Assembly (NCBI GenBank): GCA_021804785.1
Contig: JAJZGY010000012.1
Location: 1-48,565, forward strand
Length of the DNA: 48,565 nucleotides
Direction of reading: 5' to 3'
Source of the DNA: Pseudomonadota bacterium
GTDB taxonomy: Bacteria; Pseudomonadota; Alphaproteobacteria; Micropepsales; Micropepsaceae
Shown here: positions 35,615-44,849 of the stretch, one piece after another
Position numbering within the stretch: the first letter of the stretch is position 1
Layout: the number at the start of each line of letters is the position of its first letter
Position numbers and translations under genes: made by a program
Notes under the pieces: model-generated
Databases searched by the model: none
Seen by the model: only the letters and a program-made list of their open reading frames with translations
Told to the model about the DNA's origin: nothing

Positions 35615-37504
35615 ATGACCAAGCCGCTGTCCCGGCGCGTCTATGCGATCACCGCCCTCATCCTGGCGGCAGTCATCTTTGTAGCCATCAACATTGCCGC
35701 TGATGCCAGCCTGACCACCGAGCAGATCGATCTCACACAAAACGGCCTCTATACGATCTCCAAGGGCACCAAAGAGATCCTGCGCAACCTGAAAGAACCT
35801 ATCACTCTCAAATTTTATTACTCCAAGAAGGCCGCCGCCGATTACGCGCAGATCAATGCCTATGCGGCGCGCGTGCGCGATCTGCTGCAGCGTTATGCTG
35901 CGCTGTCTAACGGCAAAGTCATTGTCGAGGAGCTGGATCCGGCGCCCTATACCAGAGCCGAGGATCAGGCCAACGCAGCCGGATTGACCGGCGCCCAGAC
36001 CGATGATGGCCATGTCGTCTATTTCGGCCTTGTGGGTACCAACACCATCGATGGTACTCAGACGATTCCCTTCTTCAGCCTGAAGCGGGAGCCGTTTCTC
36101 GAATATGACATCACCTCGCTGATCTACCGGCTGTCGCAGCCGCAAAAACCGGTCATCGGGGTGTTGTCGTCGCTGCCCCTCAATGTCGGGGCTGGCGGCA
36201 TGATGGCCGCCCTGCAGGGACAGGCGCAACCTTATGTGGCCTGGGAGCAGCTGGCACAGAATTACAAGACGCGGATGATACCTGCCGACTTCAAGACCCT
36301 TCCCAAGGGCATCCGCGTACTGATGATTGTCCAGCCCAACAAACTGAACGCAATACAACGTTATGCTATTGACCAGTTCGTGCTGCGAGGCGGACATGCA
36401 CTGGTCTTTGTCGATCCGCGTTCAGATCTGGCGCTGGCCTCCGGTGATGGTGGTCAGCCGGTCGCCCCAGCCTCCTCGAACCTGCCGCAGCTGTTCAAAG
36501 CCTGGGGCATCGGGTTCAACCCCAACAAGGTGGTTCTGGACGGCCGTCTGGCCCAGCAGGTGGAAGTGCAGGACAATCCCCACGATCCCATCGTGCTCTA
36601 TCCCACCTGGCTCAGGATCGGCAGAGCGCAGATGAACCGCAAGGACCAGGTTACGGCCAATCTGTCCGATCTCAACCTGGCGACGGTCGGCGCGCTCTAC
36701 CCGGTCAAGGGGGCCACCACCCGTTTCATCCCACTGATCAGCTCCTCGGACGACGCCAGCCTGATCTCGACCACTCGCCTGCAACTGACCGCGCCGCAGG
36801 ATCTGCTCAACGCCATCCATCCGGTGGGCAAACCCTTTGTAATCGCGGCCCGCATTTCTGGCCCCGCCCATACCGCCTTTCCCAATGGGCCACCGACGGG
36901 TGTTCCCGCCAAGGGCCAGATCAAGTCCGCCAAGAGCGTCAATCTGATCGTCGTCGCCGATACCGATATCTTCGACGACCGCTTCTGGGTACGCCTGGAT
37001 CAGAGCTATGGCGGAAAAACCATTGCCGAGCCTTTCGCCGACAATGGCGCCTTCATCCTCAATGCGGTGGAGAATCTCACCGGATCGAATGCTCTGATCT
37101 CGCTGCGTACCCGCGCTGTGTCCACCCGTCCGTTTACAGTCGTCAAGGAATTGCAGGCCGAAGCTCAGGCAGAATTCCAGCAACAGGCGAATGATCTGCA
37201 GCAAAAATTGTCCGATACCGAGCACAAGCTGAGAACCCTCGAAAGCGGAGGCACCGCTGCTGCTGGCGGAGCCGTGCAGCTTTCGGCCAGGCAACAGCGC
37301 CAGATCGAGAACTTCAAACGTGAGCTGATCGATACCCGCCTTCAGCTGCGCAAAGTGCAGTTGAACCTGCGTAAGAGTGTCGATCAGCTGGGCAGCATCC
37401 TTGCGTTCCTCAATATCGCCTTCGTGCCTATTCTGGTGGCGCTGTTTGCGCTCGCTCTGGCCTGGTTGCGGCGGCGACGCCGCGCCCGCGCCGTGAACCT
37501 GTGA
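35615..37504 (+). CDS. GldG-like ABC transporter auxiliary protein (PF09822 type)
   Basis: A 629-residue membrane-anchored protein. One transmembrane helix near the N terminus (about residues 9-30) and one near the C terminus (about 598-620) flank a large extracytoplasmic domain. The region TISKGTKEILRNLKEPITLKFYYSK and the GHALVFVDPRSD segment are typical of the ABC-type transport auxiliary family. A coiled coil (about 515-590, rich in Q, E and L) precedes the second helix, and a basic RRRRRARA tail follows. It is the third gene of the operon and its stop overlaps an in-frame GTG of the next gene (GTGA). Confidence 0.88.
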   Translation: MTKPLSRRVYAITALILAAVIFVAINIAADASLTTEQIDLTQNGLYTISKGTKEILRNLKEPITLKFYYSKKAAADYAQINAYAARVRDLLQRYAALSNGKVIVEELDPAPYTRAEDQANAAGLTGAQTDDGHVVYFGLVGTNTIDGTQTIPFFSLKREPFLEYDITSLIYRLSQPQKPVIGVLSSLPLNVGAGGMMAALQGQAQPYVAWEQLAQNYKTRMIPADFKTLPKGIRVLMIVQPNKLNAIQRYAIDQFVLRGGHALVFVDPRSDLALASGDGGQPVAPASSNLPQLFKAWGIGFNPNKVVLDGRLAQQVEVQDNPHDPIVLYPTWLRIGRAQMNRKDQVTANLSDLNLATVGALYPVKGATTRFIPLISSSDDASLISTTRLQLTAPQDLLNAIHPVGKPFVIAARISGPAHTAFPNGPPTGVPAKGQIKSAKSVNLIVVADTDIFDDRFWVRLDQSYGGKTIAEPFADNGAFILNAVENLTGSNALISLRTRAVSTRPFTVVKELQAEAQAEFQQQANDLQQKLSDTEHKLRTLESGGTAAAGGAVQLSARQQRQIENFKRELIDTRLQLRKVQLNLRKSVDQLGSILAFLNIAFVPILVALFALALAWLRRRRRARAVNL

Positions 37505-37515
37505 CGGAGGCCGCA

Positions 37516-38592
37516 ATGTCCCTGGCAGCAGCGATCCTTCACGACCGGCGACGGCGCAATCTTCTGGTGCTGGCGATCGTGGCCGCGCTCAGCTCGATTC
37601 TTGCGGTGCTGGCACTTGACCATCAGGCCGCCTTGATGGCGCCAAAATACAAGCCGCATACATTTTTTCCCGGACTTGCCGACAGGGACCGGCACATCGC
37701 CAGCATCCGCATTACCTCAAAGGAATACGGGACTGTGGCGATCGATTTCGTTCCTGATCGCGGCTGGATCCTACCGGCTGAGCATGGTTTTCCTGCCAAT
37801 TATGATCTTGTCCGCAAGACCATTTATGGCATGGCCGGTCTTGAGGCGTTGGCCCCGGAAACCGCGCGACCCGAATGGCTGAAATATCTCGATCTCGACG
37901 CTCCGCCGAAGGGGCACGGCGTAAAAGTCACGCTTTACGATGACAAGGGACACGTCATCGCAGCTTTGATCGCGGGAAAGACCAAGACGCTGGGCGAGCT
38001 GGGACAGCTCGGCCTGTTCGTTCGCACCCCGACGAGCAACCAGAGCTGGCTCGCCCGCAGCGTATTTCAGCCAGATGCCAATCCTGCCGACTGGATGAAC
38101 AAGGACGTGCTCGATCTGGCGCGTTCAGAAATCAAATCGGTCACCGTCAAGCCCAATCATGGTCCGTCCTATACGGTGGCACGGACAGAACCCTCAGACC
38201 CGAATTTCAGCCTGAGCGGACTGCCGAAAGGCCGCACCCTCGCCTATCCCACCGCGCCCAATGGCCCGGCCTTTGGGCTGGTAGACTTTTCCTTCGACCA
38301 AGCGGTCCCGATTCAAACCGTCGATTTCAGCCACGCCACCCAGACCGAAACCACCACCTTTGACGGCCTCACTATAAACGCCCGCATTGCCGCGCAGGAC
38401 GGCAGCAGCTGGGTGGCGCTCGCCGCGCAGGCCAAGCCCGCCAACAAGATCGCCACGCTCAAAGCTCGCAAAATCAATAAGATCGCCGGCGCCTGGGCCT
38501 TTGAAATTCCCGCCTACAAGGCGGCCCAGCTGACCACCCCCTTGGACAATCTGCTCAAAGCCCACACGGCGCCGGCCACACACGGAAGGTGA
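37516..38592 (+). CDS. DUF4340 domain membrane-anchored protein
   Basis: A 358-residue protein with one N-terminal transmembrane helix (RRRNLLVLAIVAALSSILAVLAL) and an extracytoplasmic remainder. The repeated two-strand units (SIRITSKEYGTVAIDFV, SVTVKPNHGPSYTVARTE, GLVDFSFDQAVPIQTVDF) fit DUF4340. That domain is often found next to GldG-type proteins. The ATG at 37516 was chosen because GGAGG lies five bases upstream; a GTG at 37501 overlapping the previous stop is the alternative. As the fourth gene of a tightly packed operon it probably belongs to the same envelope complex. Function unknown. Confidence 0.85.
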   Translation: MSLAAAILHDRRRRNLLVLAIVAALSSILAVLALDHQAALMAPKYKPHTFFPGLADRDRHIASIRITSKEYGTVAIDFVPDRGWILPAEHGFPANYDLVRKTIYGMAGLEALAPETARPEWLKYLDLDAPPKGHGVKVTLYDDKGHVIAALIAGKTKTLGELGQLGLFVRTPTSNQSWLARSVFQPDANPADWMNKDVLDLARSEIKSVTVKPNHGPSYTVARTEPSDPNFSLSGLPKGRTLAYPTAPNGPAFGLVDFSFDQAVPIQTVDFSHATQTETTTFDGLTINARIAAQDGSSWVALAAQAKPANKIATLKARKINKIAGAWAFEIPAYKAAQLTTPLDNLLKAHTAPATHGR

Positions 38593-38644
38593 CAAATGCG
38601 GCGGCGCGCGCTAGTCGGGCAGGGATTGACCCCAGGGCCCGCAG

Positions 38645-39685
38645 ATGAGCAGCGACGAGGCGCCTTTACGCAACCTTTGGTACATGGCGGGTTTTGGCCG
38701 GAAGTTGGCTCGCGGTAGCCTCTGGCACAAACTTCTCCTGGGCGAGCCGGTGTTGATCGGCCGCACCCACGCCGGAACGCTCTTCGCCATGCGTGACATC
38801 TGTCCCCATCGCGGTGTGCCGTTGTCCGCTGGCCGGGCCACGTCCAACGGCGTTCAATGCCCTTATCATGGCTGGCAGTTCGGCACCGATGGCGTGTGTA
38901 CCCACATCCCCTCGCTCACCGACGCCCAGGACTTAGACCCCAGCCGGATCAAGGTCCGAACCTTTCCGGTGTGCGAGCAGGACGGACTGATCTGGATTTA
39001 CATGGCCGCAGAAGGCCATGAGACAATGGCGCCGACCCAGTTGCCGCCCAAAGTGCCGCTCGCCAACGCCCGCCCGCGCTGGTTTGAAAGCCAGACCTTC
39101 CAATGCCCCATCGACCATGCCGTCATCGGCCTGATGGACCCGGCCCATGCCCCCTTCGTTCACGGCCGCTGGTGGTGGCGGGTCAGGCCAAGACTGAAGG
39201 AAAAGGCCTATGGCCCGCTGCCCAATGGCTTCGTTATGAAACGCCACGCCCCCAGCAAGCCCGCCTATCGTCTGCTGGGCGCAGAGGTGTCCACCGAGAT
39301 CACCTTCGAACTGCCGTCGACCCGCTTTGAGATCGTGAAGGGACACCTGCTGGGGCGCCCGCTCGACGTGGTCGGATTGACCGTGTGCACGCCCATTGAT
39401 GCGCACAGCACGCAGGTCACCCAGATCCAGTACTGGCCGGCATGGCTAGGCTTCATCAAGCCGTTCTTCATGGCCATCGGGCCGACCTTTCTTGGCGACG
39501 ACCGCCGGATGGTGGAACTGCAGAAGGAAGGGCTGAAGTTCAATCCTCGGCTGATGCTGATCCAGGACGCCGACCAGCCTGCCATCTGGTATCACCGCAT
39601 CAAAAAATCCTGGAGCGAACACGTCGCGACCGGTGAGCCGTTCGTCAATCCCGTGGCGGAGCGCACCTTGCGCTGGCGCAGCTAG
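38645..39685 (+). CDS. Rieske non-heme iron oxygenase, alpha-subunit type
   Basis: A 346-residue oxygenase. The Rieske [2Fe-2S] ligands are C53 and H55 (CPHRG) and C72 and H75 (CPYHGW). The mononuclear iron site is D165-P-A-H168-APFV-H173, matching the usual DxxHx4H. The single-subunit length is that of ring- or side-chain-hydroxylating oxygenases that use separate reductase and ferredoxin, neither of which is nearby. The substrate is unknown. It lies 52 bases after the DUF4340 gene on the same strand and may be read from the same operon, but functional linkage is not implied. Confidence 0.9.
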   Translation: MSSDEAPLRNLWYMAGFGRKLARGSLWHKLLLGEPVLIGRTHAGTLFAMRDICPHRGVPLSAGRATSNGVQCPYHGWQFGTDGVCTHIPSLTDAQDLDPSRIKVRTFPVCEQDGLIWIYMAAEGHETMAPTQLPPKVPLANARPRWFESQTFQCPIDHAVIGLMDPAHAPFVHGRWWWRVRPRLKEKAYGPLPNGFVMKRHAPSKPAYRLLGAEVSTEITFELPSTRFEIVKGHLLGRPLDVVGLTVCTPIDAHSTQVTQIQYWPAWLGFIKPFFMAIGPTFLGDDRRMVELQKEGLKFNPRLMLIQDADQPAIWYHRIKKSWSEHVATGEPFVNPVAERTLRWRS

Positions 39686-39862
39686 ACCCCAAAGAGATGC
39701 CACGGAACGCCCGCCATGGCCGGCCCTGGGAAGATCTTGCGGCTGGCCCCGCCCCGAGCTTCTGACCATCAGAATTGCGCAGAGCACCAGCCCATCACGG
39801 GAACCGCGAACGAAGTTGTTGGGCAGTACGGATTCTCCGCCACCAAGGGTTGCTCTGTCCGC

Positions 39863-39896
39863 CTATCCGAGATAGACGGTCCACCTAACCTATAAT
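39863..39896 (+). promoter_or_regulatory. Predicted carB promoter with inverted repeat at -35
   Basis: A perfect -10 box, TATAAT, lies at 39891-39896. At the expected -35 position there is no TTGACA-like hexamer. Instead CTATC-CGA-GATAG (39863-39875) forms an inverted repeat covering that region. A poor -35 replaced by a palindrome suggests an activator-dependent or repressible promoter. Initiation is expected near 39903, about 50 bases before the ATG. Confidence 0.5.
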
Positions 39897-39918
39897 TCGA
39901 CCCGCCCAAAGCGCAGCG

Positions 39919-39946
39919 TCGCGCGCGCAAGTAGGCGCACGCGCGA
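39919..39946 (+). promoter_or_regulatory. Stem-loop in the carB leader
   Basis: TCGCGCG (39919-39925) pairs with CGCGCGA (39940-39946) around a 14-base loop, ending eight bases before the ATG at 39954. The 3' arm covers the only purine-rich (GCGAGA) candidate ribosome site. It could hold translation in check. Seen in sequence; the regulatory role is inference. Confidence 0.45.
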
Positions 39947-39953
39947 GAATGCT

Positions 39954-42900
39954 ATGCCCAAACGCCACGATATACACACCGTGCTCATCATCGGAGCCGG
40001 ACCCATCGTTATTGGCCAGGCATGCGAGTTCGACTATTCCGGCGCTCAGGCCTGCAAGGCCTTGAGAGCTGAAGGCTACCGGGTGGTCCTGGTCAATTCC
40101 AATCCAGCCACAATCATGACCGATCCGCAGCTGGCCGACGCCACCTATATCGAGCCCATCACGCCGGAATTTGTCGAAAAGATCATCGCCAAAGAGCGTG
40201 AACATGTGCCGCCCGGACGCGTTTTTGCGCTGTTGCCGACCATGGGAGGGCAGACTGCACTCAATACTGCGCTATCCCTGCGCAAGCGCGGCGTGCTTGA
40301 AAAGTACAATGTGGAGCTCATCGGTGCGTCGGCTGAAGCCATTGACAAGGCCGAAGATCGCGAGCTGTTCCGTCAGGCCATGATCCGCATCGGTCTGGAA
40401 GTACCACGTGGTCGCACGCTCAAGGGATATCTGCGGCACAAGAAGGACCGCGACGGAAATTTTCTTTACGACACCGAAAACAATCCGGTCATGGAGTTGT
40501 CACCGGAAGCCTTTGCCCATGCACTGCAGGCTCTTGATGATGTCGGCCTGCCGGCAGTGGTTCGCCCGTCCTTTACCCTTGGCGGCACCGGCGGAGGCAT
40601 TGCCTTCAACCGCGAGGAATTCTTCGAAATCGTTGAGCGCGGCCTGGATGCCTCACCAACCAATGAAGTGCTGATCGAAGAATCGGTGCTCGGCTGGAAA
40701 GAGTATGAAATGGAGGTCATACGTGATCGCGCCGACAACGCCATCATCGTCTGTTCGATCGAGAATGTTGATCCTATGGGCGTGCACACTGGCGATTCCA
40801 TGACCGTCGCTCCCGCTCTGACACTGACCGACAAGGAATATCAGCGCATGCGTTCGGCATCGCTGGCGGTGTTGCGCGAAATCGGTGTTGAGACTGGGGG
40901 CTCCAACGTGCAGTTTGCGGTCAACCCGGCGGACGGACACATGGTGGTGATCGAGATGAACCCGCGGGTGTCGCGGTCATCGGCACTAGCCTCCAAGGCC
41001 ACCGGCTTTCCCATCGCCAAGGTCGCGGCCAGACTTGCGGTCGGCTATACGCTCGACGAACTGGACAACGATATCACCAAGGCAACACCGGCGAGCTTTG
41101 AGCCCAGCATCGATTATGTTGTCACCAAAATTCCGCGCTTCACCTTTGAGAAATTCCCCGGTGCCGAACCCCTGCTGACCACCTCCATGAAGTCGGTGGG
41201 CGAGGCGATGGCGATCGGGCGCACCTTCCAGGAGTCGCTGCAAAAGGCCTTGCGCTCGCTTGAAACCGGCCTGACCGGACTGGACGAGATCGATCTGCAG
41301 GACGACGCAGATGCGATGCGGGCGGCACTCGCCCGTGCGACACCAGATCGGCTGCGCTACGCGGCTCAAGCCCTGAGGCAGGGCTTTTCGGTCAGCGATG
41401 TACACGACATCACGCAGTATGATCCCTGGTTTCTCGGCCAGATCGAAGGCATCGTTCAGGCTGAGGAAAATGTTCGCCGCCAAGGCCTTCCCCAGGACGC
41501 GAAGGGCCTGCGCGCGCTGAAAGCGATGGGCTTCTGCGATGCAAGGCTGGCCAAGCTGGCGGGCGTAGAAGAGAGCGACATCGCGGCGCTGCGCGCTGAA
41601 CTTAACATCCATCCGGTGTTCAAGCGGATTGATACCTGCGCCGCGGAATTCGAAGCTCTGACCCCTTACATGTACTCGACCTATGAGGCACCAGTGTCGG
41701 GTGCCAGCGAGTGCGAAAGCAATCCCACGGCAAAGACCAAGATCATCATACTTGGGGGGGGGCCGAACCGCATCGGCCAGGGTATCGAATTCGATTATTG
41801 CTGCTGCCATGCTGCGTTTTCGTTGTCGGCGCAGGGTTATGAAACCATCATGCTCAACTGTAATCCTGAAACCGTCTCCACCGATTACGACACCTCCGAT
41901 CGCCTCTACTTCGAGCCCCTGACTGCGGAGGATGTGCTTGAAGTGGTCCGCACCGAATCCAAGAACGGGCGGGTGGCCGGGGTGATCGTACAATTCGGCG
42001 GACAGACCCCGCTCAAGCTAGCCCATCGCTTGGTGGAGGAAGGTGTGCCCTTGCTTGGCACCTCTGCTACCTCGATTGATCTGGCGGAGGATCGCAAGCA
42101 TTTTCAGCGTCTGTTGGAGCGCCTTGGTCTCAAGCAGCCGCGCAACGCTACCGCCATGACCGCAGACGAAGCGATCGCAGCCGCGGCCAAAATTGGCTAT
42201 CCGGTCATGCTGCGGCCCTCTTACGTGCTGGGTGGCCGGGGTATGGTGGTCGTGCCCAACGAAACCTCGATGAAAGTCCAGTTGTCTTCGGGTGAGCTGT
42301 TCAAGATATCCGGTGACCATCCGGTCTTGATCGATGCCTTCCTTCATCATGCCATCGAGATCGACGTTGACGCGATCGCCGATGGCACAGGCGCGGTGTT
42401 TGTGGCCGGGATCATGGAGCATATCGAGGAGGCGGGCGTCCATTCGGGCGATTCGGCCTGCGCCCTGCCACCACATTCGCTGCCACAGTCCACAATCAAG
42501 GATATAGAGCAACAGACCATCGCCCTTGCCCGTGCCCTGGAGGTCAAGGGCCTGATGAACGTGCAGTATGCGGTGCAGAATTCGGAGATTTATGTTCTCG
42601 AAGTCAATCCGCGAGCCAGCCGGACGGTACCCTTCGTGGCCAAAGCCGTTGGAATACCGATCGCGGCCATTGCAGCCCGGGTAATGGCGGGCGAGAAGCT
42701 TGCCGACTTCGCTCTGAAACCTGCCCGTCATCATCACATCGCCGTCAAGGAAGCGGTGATGCCCTTCAACCGCTTTCCAGGTGTAGACACCATTCTTGGG
42801 CCGGAGATGCGCTCCACCGGTGAGGTGATGGGTCTTGATGTCAGTTTTGGACGTGCATTCGCCAAGAGTCAGATTGGCGCCGGTCTGAAATTACCTCTCT

Positions 42901-43292
42901 CCGGAACCGCCTTCATCTCTGTCAAAGATGCCGACAAGGAACTGGTTGTCGCTCCGGCACGTCAGCTTGTCGCCATGGGCTTTGAACTCGTCGCAACCCG
43001 CGGCACTGCAACCTATCTTGAGGAGCAGAACATCGCGGTCCGTCGGGTCAACAAGGTGCTTGAGGGTCGACCTCATATCGTCGACGCCATCAAGAACGGC
43101 GAAGTCCAGCTCGTGTTCAACACCACCGAAGGCAGCCAGTCCCTTTCCGACTCGCTATCGCTGCGCCGTACCACCTTGCAGATGAAGATACCTTACTACA
43201 CGACAGTTGCCGGCGCGGCTGCCGTAACCCAGGCGATTGCAGCCCTGCGTGAAGGCACTCTCGATGTCAGCTCTCTGCAAAGTTACGCCTGA
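39954..43292 (+). CDS. carB: Carbamoyl-phosphate synthase large subunit
   Basis: Makes carbamoyl phosphate from bicarbonate, ATP and ammonia supplied by CarA, for arginine and pyrimidine synthesis. The 1112-residue protein has two ATP-grasp halves. Each half has its own start ([22 protein letters not shown] near residue 12 and [21 protein letters not shown] near 600) and its [11 protein letters not shown] or [10 protein letters not shown] loop. The C-terminal MGS-like allosteric domain follows. An insert of about 27 residues at 152-180 ([15 protein letters not shown]) is absent from the E. coli enzyme (1073 residues). carA is not adjacent. Directly downstream lies a decayed ABC permease fragment. 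Confidence 0.97.
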   Translation: MPKRHDIHTVLIIGAGPIVIGQACEFDYSGAQACKALRAEGYRVVLVNSNPATIMTDPQLADATYIEPITPEFVEKIIAKEREHVPPGRVFALLPTMGGQTALNTALSLRKRGVLEKYNVELIGASAEAIDKAEDRELFRQAMIRIGLEVPRGRTLKGYLRHKKDRDGNFLYDTENNPVMELSPEAFAHALQALDDVGLPAVVRPSFTLGGTGGGIAFNREEFFEIVERGLDASPTNEVLIEESVLGWKEYEMEVIRDRADNAIIVCSIENVDPMGVHTGDSMTVAPALTLTDKEYQRMRSASLAVLREIGVETGGSNVQFAVNPADGHMVVIEMNPRVSRSSALASKATGFPIAKVAARLAVGYTLDELDNDITKATPASFEPSIDYVVTKIPRFTFEKFPGAEPLLTTSMKSVGEAMAIGRTFQESLQKALRSLETGLTGLDEIDLQDDADAMRAALARATPDRLRYAAQALRQGFSVSDVHDITQYDPWFLGQIEGIVQAEENVRRQGLPQDAKGLRALKAMGFCDARLAKLAGVEESDIAALRAELNIHPVFKRIDTCAAEFEALTPYMYSTYEAPVSGASECESNPTAKTKIIILGGGPNRIGQGIEFDYCCCHAAFSLSAQGYETIMLNCNPETVSTDYDTSDRLYFEPLTAEDVLEVVRTESKNGRVAGVIVQFGGQTPLKLAHRLVEEGVPLLGTSATSIDLAEDRKHFQRLLERLGLKQPRNATAMTADEAIAAAAKIGYPVMLRPSYVLGGRGMVVVPNETSMKVQLSSGELFKISGDHPVLIDAFLHHAIEIDVDAIADGTGAVFVAGIMEHIEEAGVHSGDSACALPPHSLPQSTIKDIEQQTIALARALEVKGLMNVQYAVQNSEIYVLEVNPRASRTVPFVAKAVGIPIAAIAARVMAGEKLADFALKPARHHHIAVKEAVMPFNRFPGVDTILGPEMRSTGEVMGLDVSFGRAFAKSQIGAGLKLPLSGTAFISVKDADKELVVAPARQLVAMGFELVATRGTATYLEEQNIAVRRVNKVLEGRPHIVDAIKNGEVQLVFNTTEGSQSLSDSLSLRRTTLQMKIPYYTTVAGAAAVTQAIAALREGTLDVSSLQSYA

Positions 43293-43367
43293 GGAATTGC
43301 GTCTGCGACTGCAGGGCTTGAGCATGCGCGCAAAATCTCCGCCATCGACGCAGGAGCTGATGGATCA

Positions 43368-43898
43368 AGCGGAACGTTCCGGCCCCGGCGCCTGATCTTG
43401 GCGCAGTCAATCGCGAGGAACTCCTTCGAGATCATGGCGAGCAAGGTCTGGGCCACGGCAATAGTGGTGCTGTTGGCCGCTGTGCTTTCGCTTGTCGTCG
43501 TCGTCGAGCACATTCTTTCGGTGCCGATCGCAGGATCGCTTCTGTTGTTCCTCACTGGCGCCGCACTGAGCCTCTTTGCCACGACCGCGATGGGGATCCG
43601 GCTTGCCATCGTCGGCCGCTCAATGCCACAGTTTGGTCTGCTGCTGATACTCGTCATTCTGCCTCTGGAGATGCTGTCCGGAGGCATGACACCAGGTGAG
43701 AGCATGCGAGGAATCGTTCGTACGCTCATGGAAACTGCACCGACGACGCATTTTGTCGCGCTGGCGCAGGCTGTTCTGTACCGTGGCGCCGGCTTGAGCG
43801 TGGTGTGGCCCCAGCTGCTCGCGCCTGCGGTAATCGGGGTGACCCTGTTCGCCGGCTCGCTAATGCTCTTTCGCAGGCGTCTGCAGGCCCTCGGGTAA
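43368..43898 (+). pseudogene. Truncated ABC-2 permease remnant (C-terminal part of a YhhJ-like protein)
   Basis: About 166 codons from 43398 match the C-terminal half of YhhJ-type permeases: FEIMASKVWA, VPIAGSLLLFLTGAALSLF, GRSMPQFGLLLILVILPLEMLSGGMTP, THFVALAQAVLYRGAGLSVVWPQ. A full protein is about 370 residues; the N-terminal half is missing. The first residues (GTFRPRRLILAQSIARNS from 43368) look like a degraded version of the conserved segment that precedes FEIM. Only a TTG is available as start. The frame happens to be the same as carB and open from its stop. No ATPase partner is near. Best read as a 5'-deleted gene. Confidence 0.75.
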
Positions 43899-43909
43899 CG
43901 CCCCGCGCA

Positions 43910-43948
43910 CGCTGGCGCCAAGGCGGATGGCGCCCGGCCTCGCCAGCG
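43910..43948. terminator. Stem-loop after the permease remnant
   Basis: CGCTGGCG (43910-43917) and CGCCAGCG (43941-43948) form a perfect eight-base stem, with a nested GGCGCC repeat in the loop. It lies just after the remnant's stop codon. There is no T-run, so it may be a relic terminator or a stabilising hairpin. Confidence 0.4.
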
Positions 43949-43986
43949 CCATCTTGCCATAAGGCAGCCAAATGGTGGCCCAGAGC

Positions 43987-44015
43987 TTGAAGTCGCGGCC
44001 GGGCGGACCTATTAT
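43987..44015 (+). promoter_or_regulatory. Predicted sigma70 promoter of greA
   Basis: TTGAAG (43987-43992, four of six) is followed after exactly 17 bases by TATTAT (44010-44015, five of six). Initiation near 44022 would give a leader of about 137 bases before the greA ATG. The site lies after the permease remnant, so greA need not depend on carB transcription. Confidence 0.45.
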
Positions 44016-44158
44016 TTCCTTTCGACCGCTGCGGGACGCGTCTTAAGGACTTCAAGCGAAACAAAGGGTTAACAGAAATTGCAAGGCTTTCCAGGATTGC
44101 CGGGCGTGGGCACGGTGTCCCCGAGGGATGGCTTTACCAGTATCAGGACGACACGTTG

Positions 44159-44632
44159 ATGGAACGCTTACCCATGACGGCCGCGGGCTACAGGGCCCTT
44201 GAAGCTGAAATTAACCATCTGAAGTCGGTCGAGCGGCCCGAAGTCATCAGGGCTATCGCCGAGGCCCGCGCGCATGGTGACCTGTCGGAAAACGCCGAAT
44301 ATCACGCCGCCAAGGAACGTCAGGCCTTTATCGAGGGTCGGGTGATCGAACTGGAGGACATGATCGGGCGCGCCGATGTTATCGATGTCTCCAAACTTTC
44401 GGGAACTTCGGTCAAGTTTGGCGCCACAGTAACCTTGATTGATGTGGATACCGATGAGGAGCGCCACTATCAGATTGTCGGCGACATGGAAGCCGACGCC
44501 AAGCAGGGCCGCATTTCAATCTCCTCCCCCATCGCAAGGGCACTGATTGGCAAGAGCAAGGGGGATACGGTTGAGGTGGCTGCCCCTGGTGGTTCGCGTA
44601 GCTACGAGATCCTGAAGGTCGCGTTTGTCTAG
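44159..44632 (+). CDS. greA: Transcription elongation factor GreA
   Basis: Rescues backtracked RNA polymerase by promoting cleavage of the nascent 3' end. The 157-residue protein has the N-terminal coiled coil ([25 protein letters not shown]) with the acidic tip of [14 protein letters not shown], whose D and E residues coordinate the catalytic magnesium. The C-terminal FKBP-like domain ends in [21 protein letters not shown]. The ATG at 44159 is preceded by AGGA ten bases upstream; a TTG one codon earlier extends the frame but is unlikely. It stands between the carB region and the chvI cluster. Confidence 0.96.
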   Translation: MERLPMTAAGYRALEAEINHLKSVERPEVIRAIAEARAHGDLSENAEYHAAKERQAFIEGRVIELEDMIGRADVIDVSKLSGTSVKFGATVTLIDVDTDEERHYQIVGDMEADAKQGRISISSPIARALIGKSKGDTVEVAAPGGSRSYEILKVAFV

Positions 44633-44849
44633 CAGCGGCTGACCTCGCCCGCACTCACCCCATGGGCGTAGCGCTAGCCTCCCATCTGCTGCAGCAGTCG
44701 GCAGGGCCATCGCCGCTTGCAGCAGCCTTTGGGTCTGCATCGCAACTAGCCTGAACGCTGCCCGGAGGTGGGGATCAGGGTGGCTGTCGCGAGGTTATTT
44801 CGTTTGCGGTTCAGCTTTCGTATTCTGGGCGAACCGAGAGGACAAAGTT
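44633..44849. other. Intergenic region between greA and chvI
   Basis: These 217 bases contain no supported gene. Several short GC palindromes (CTGCTGCAGCAG near 44690) are present. A GAGAGGA ribosome site precedes the chvI ATG by about eight bases. The chvI promoter must lie here, but I could not place it with confidence. Confidence 0.35.

Larger units (their letters stand above)
39686..39953. other. Intergenic region before carB
   Basis: These 268 bases hold no supported gene. The last 90 contain the carB promoter, an inverted repeat and a leader hairpin, listed separately. The first 170 bases show nothing I can name. Confidence 0.4.

Noticed and set aside
36422-37516. A 364-codon minus-strand frame opposite the GldG-like gene
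   Set aside because: No motif, no start signal, and it overlaps a well-supported protein.
39633-39875. An 80-codon plus-strand frame after the Rieske oxygenase
   Set aside because: It starts inside the oxygenase gene, has no ribosome site and no protein-like pattern.
39954-43292. carB in an operon with carA
   Set aside because: No carA-like glutaminase domain is found on either side, and a promoter-like site lies directly upstream of carB.
43283-43960. A 225-codon minus-strand frame over the permease remnant
   Set aside because: The plus-strand translation shows conserved permease segments, whereas the minus-strand product is low-complexity.
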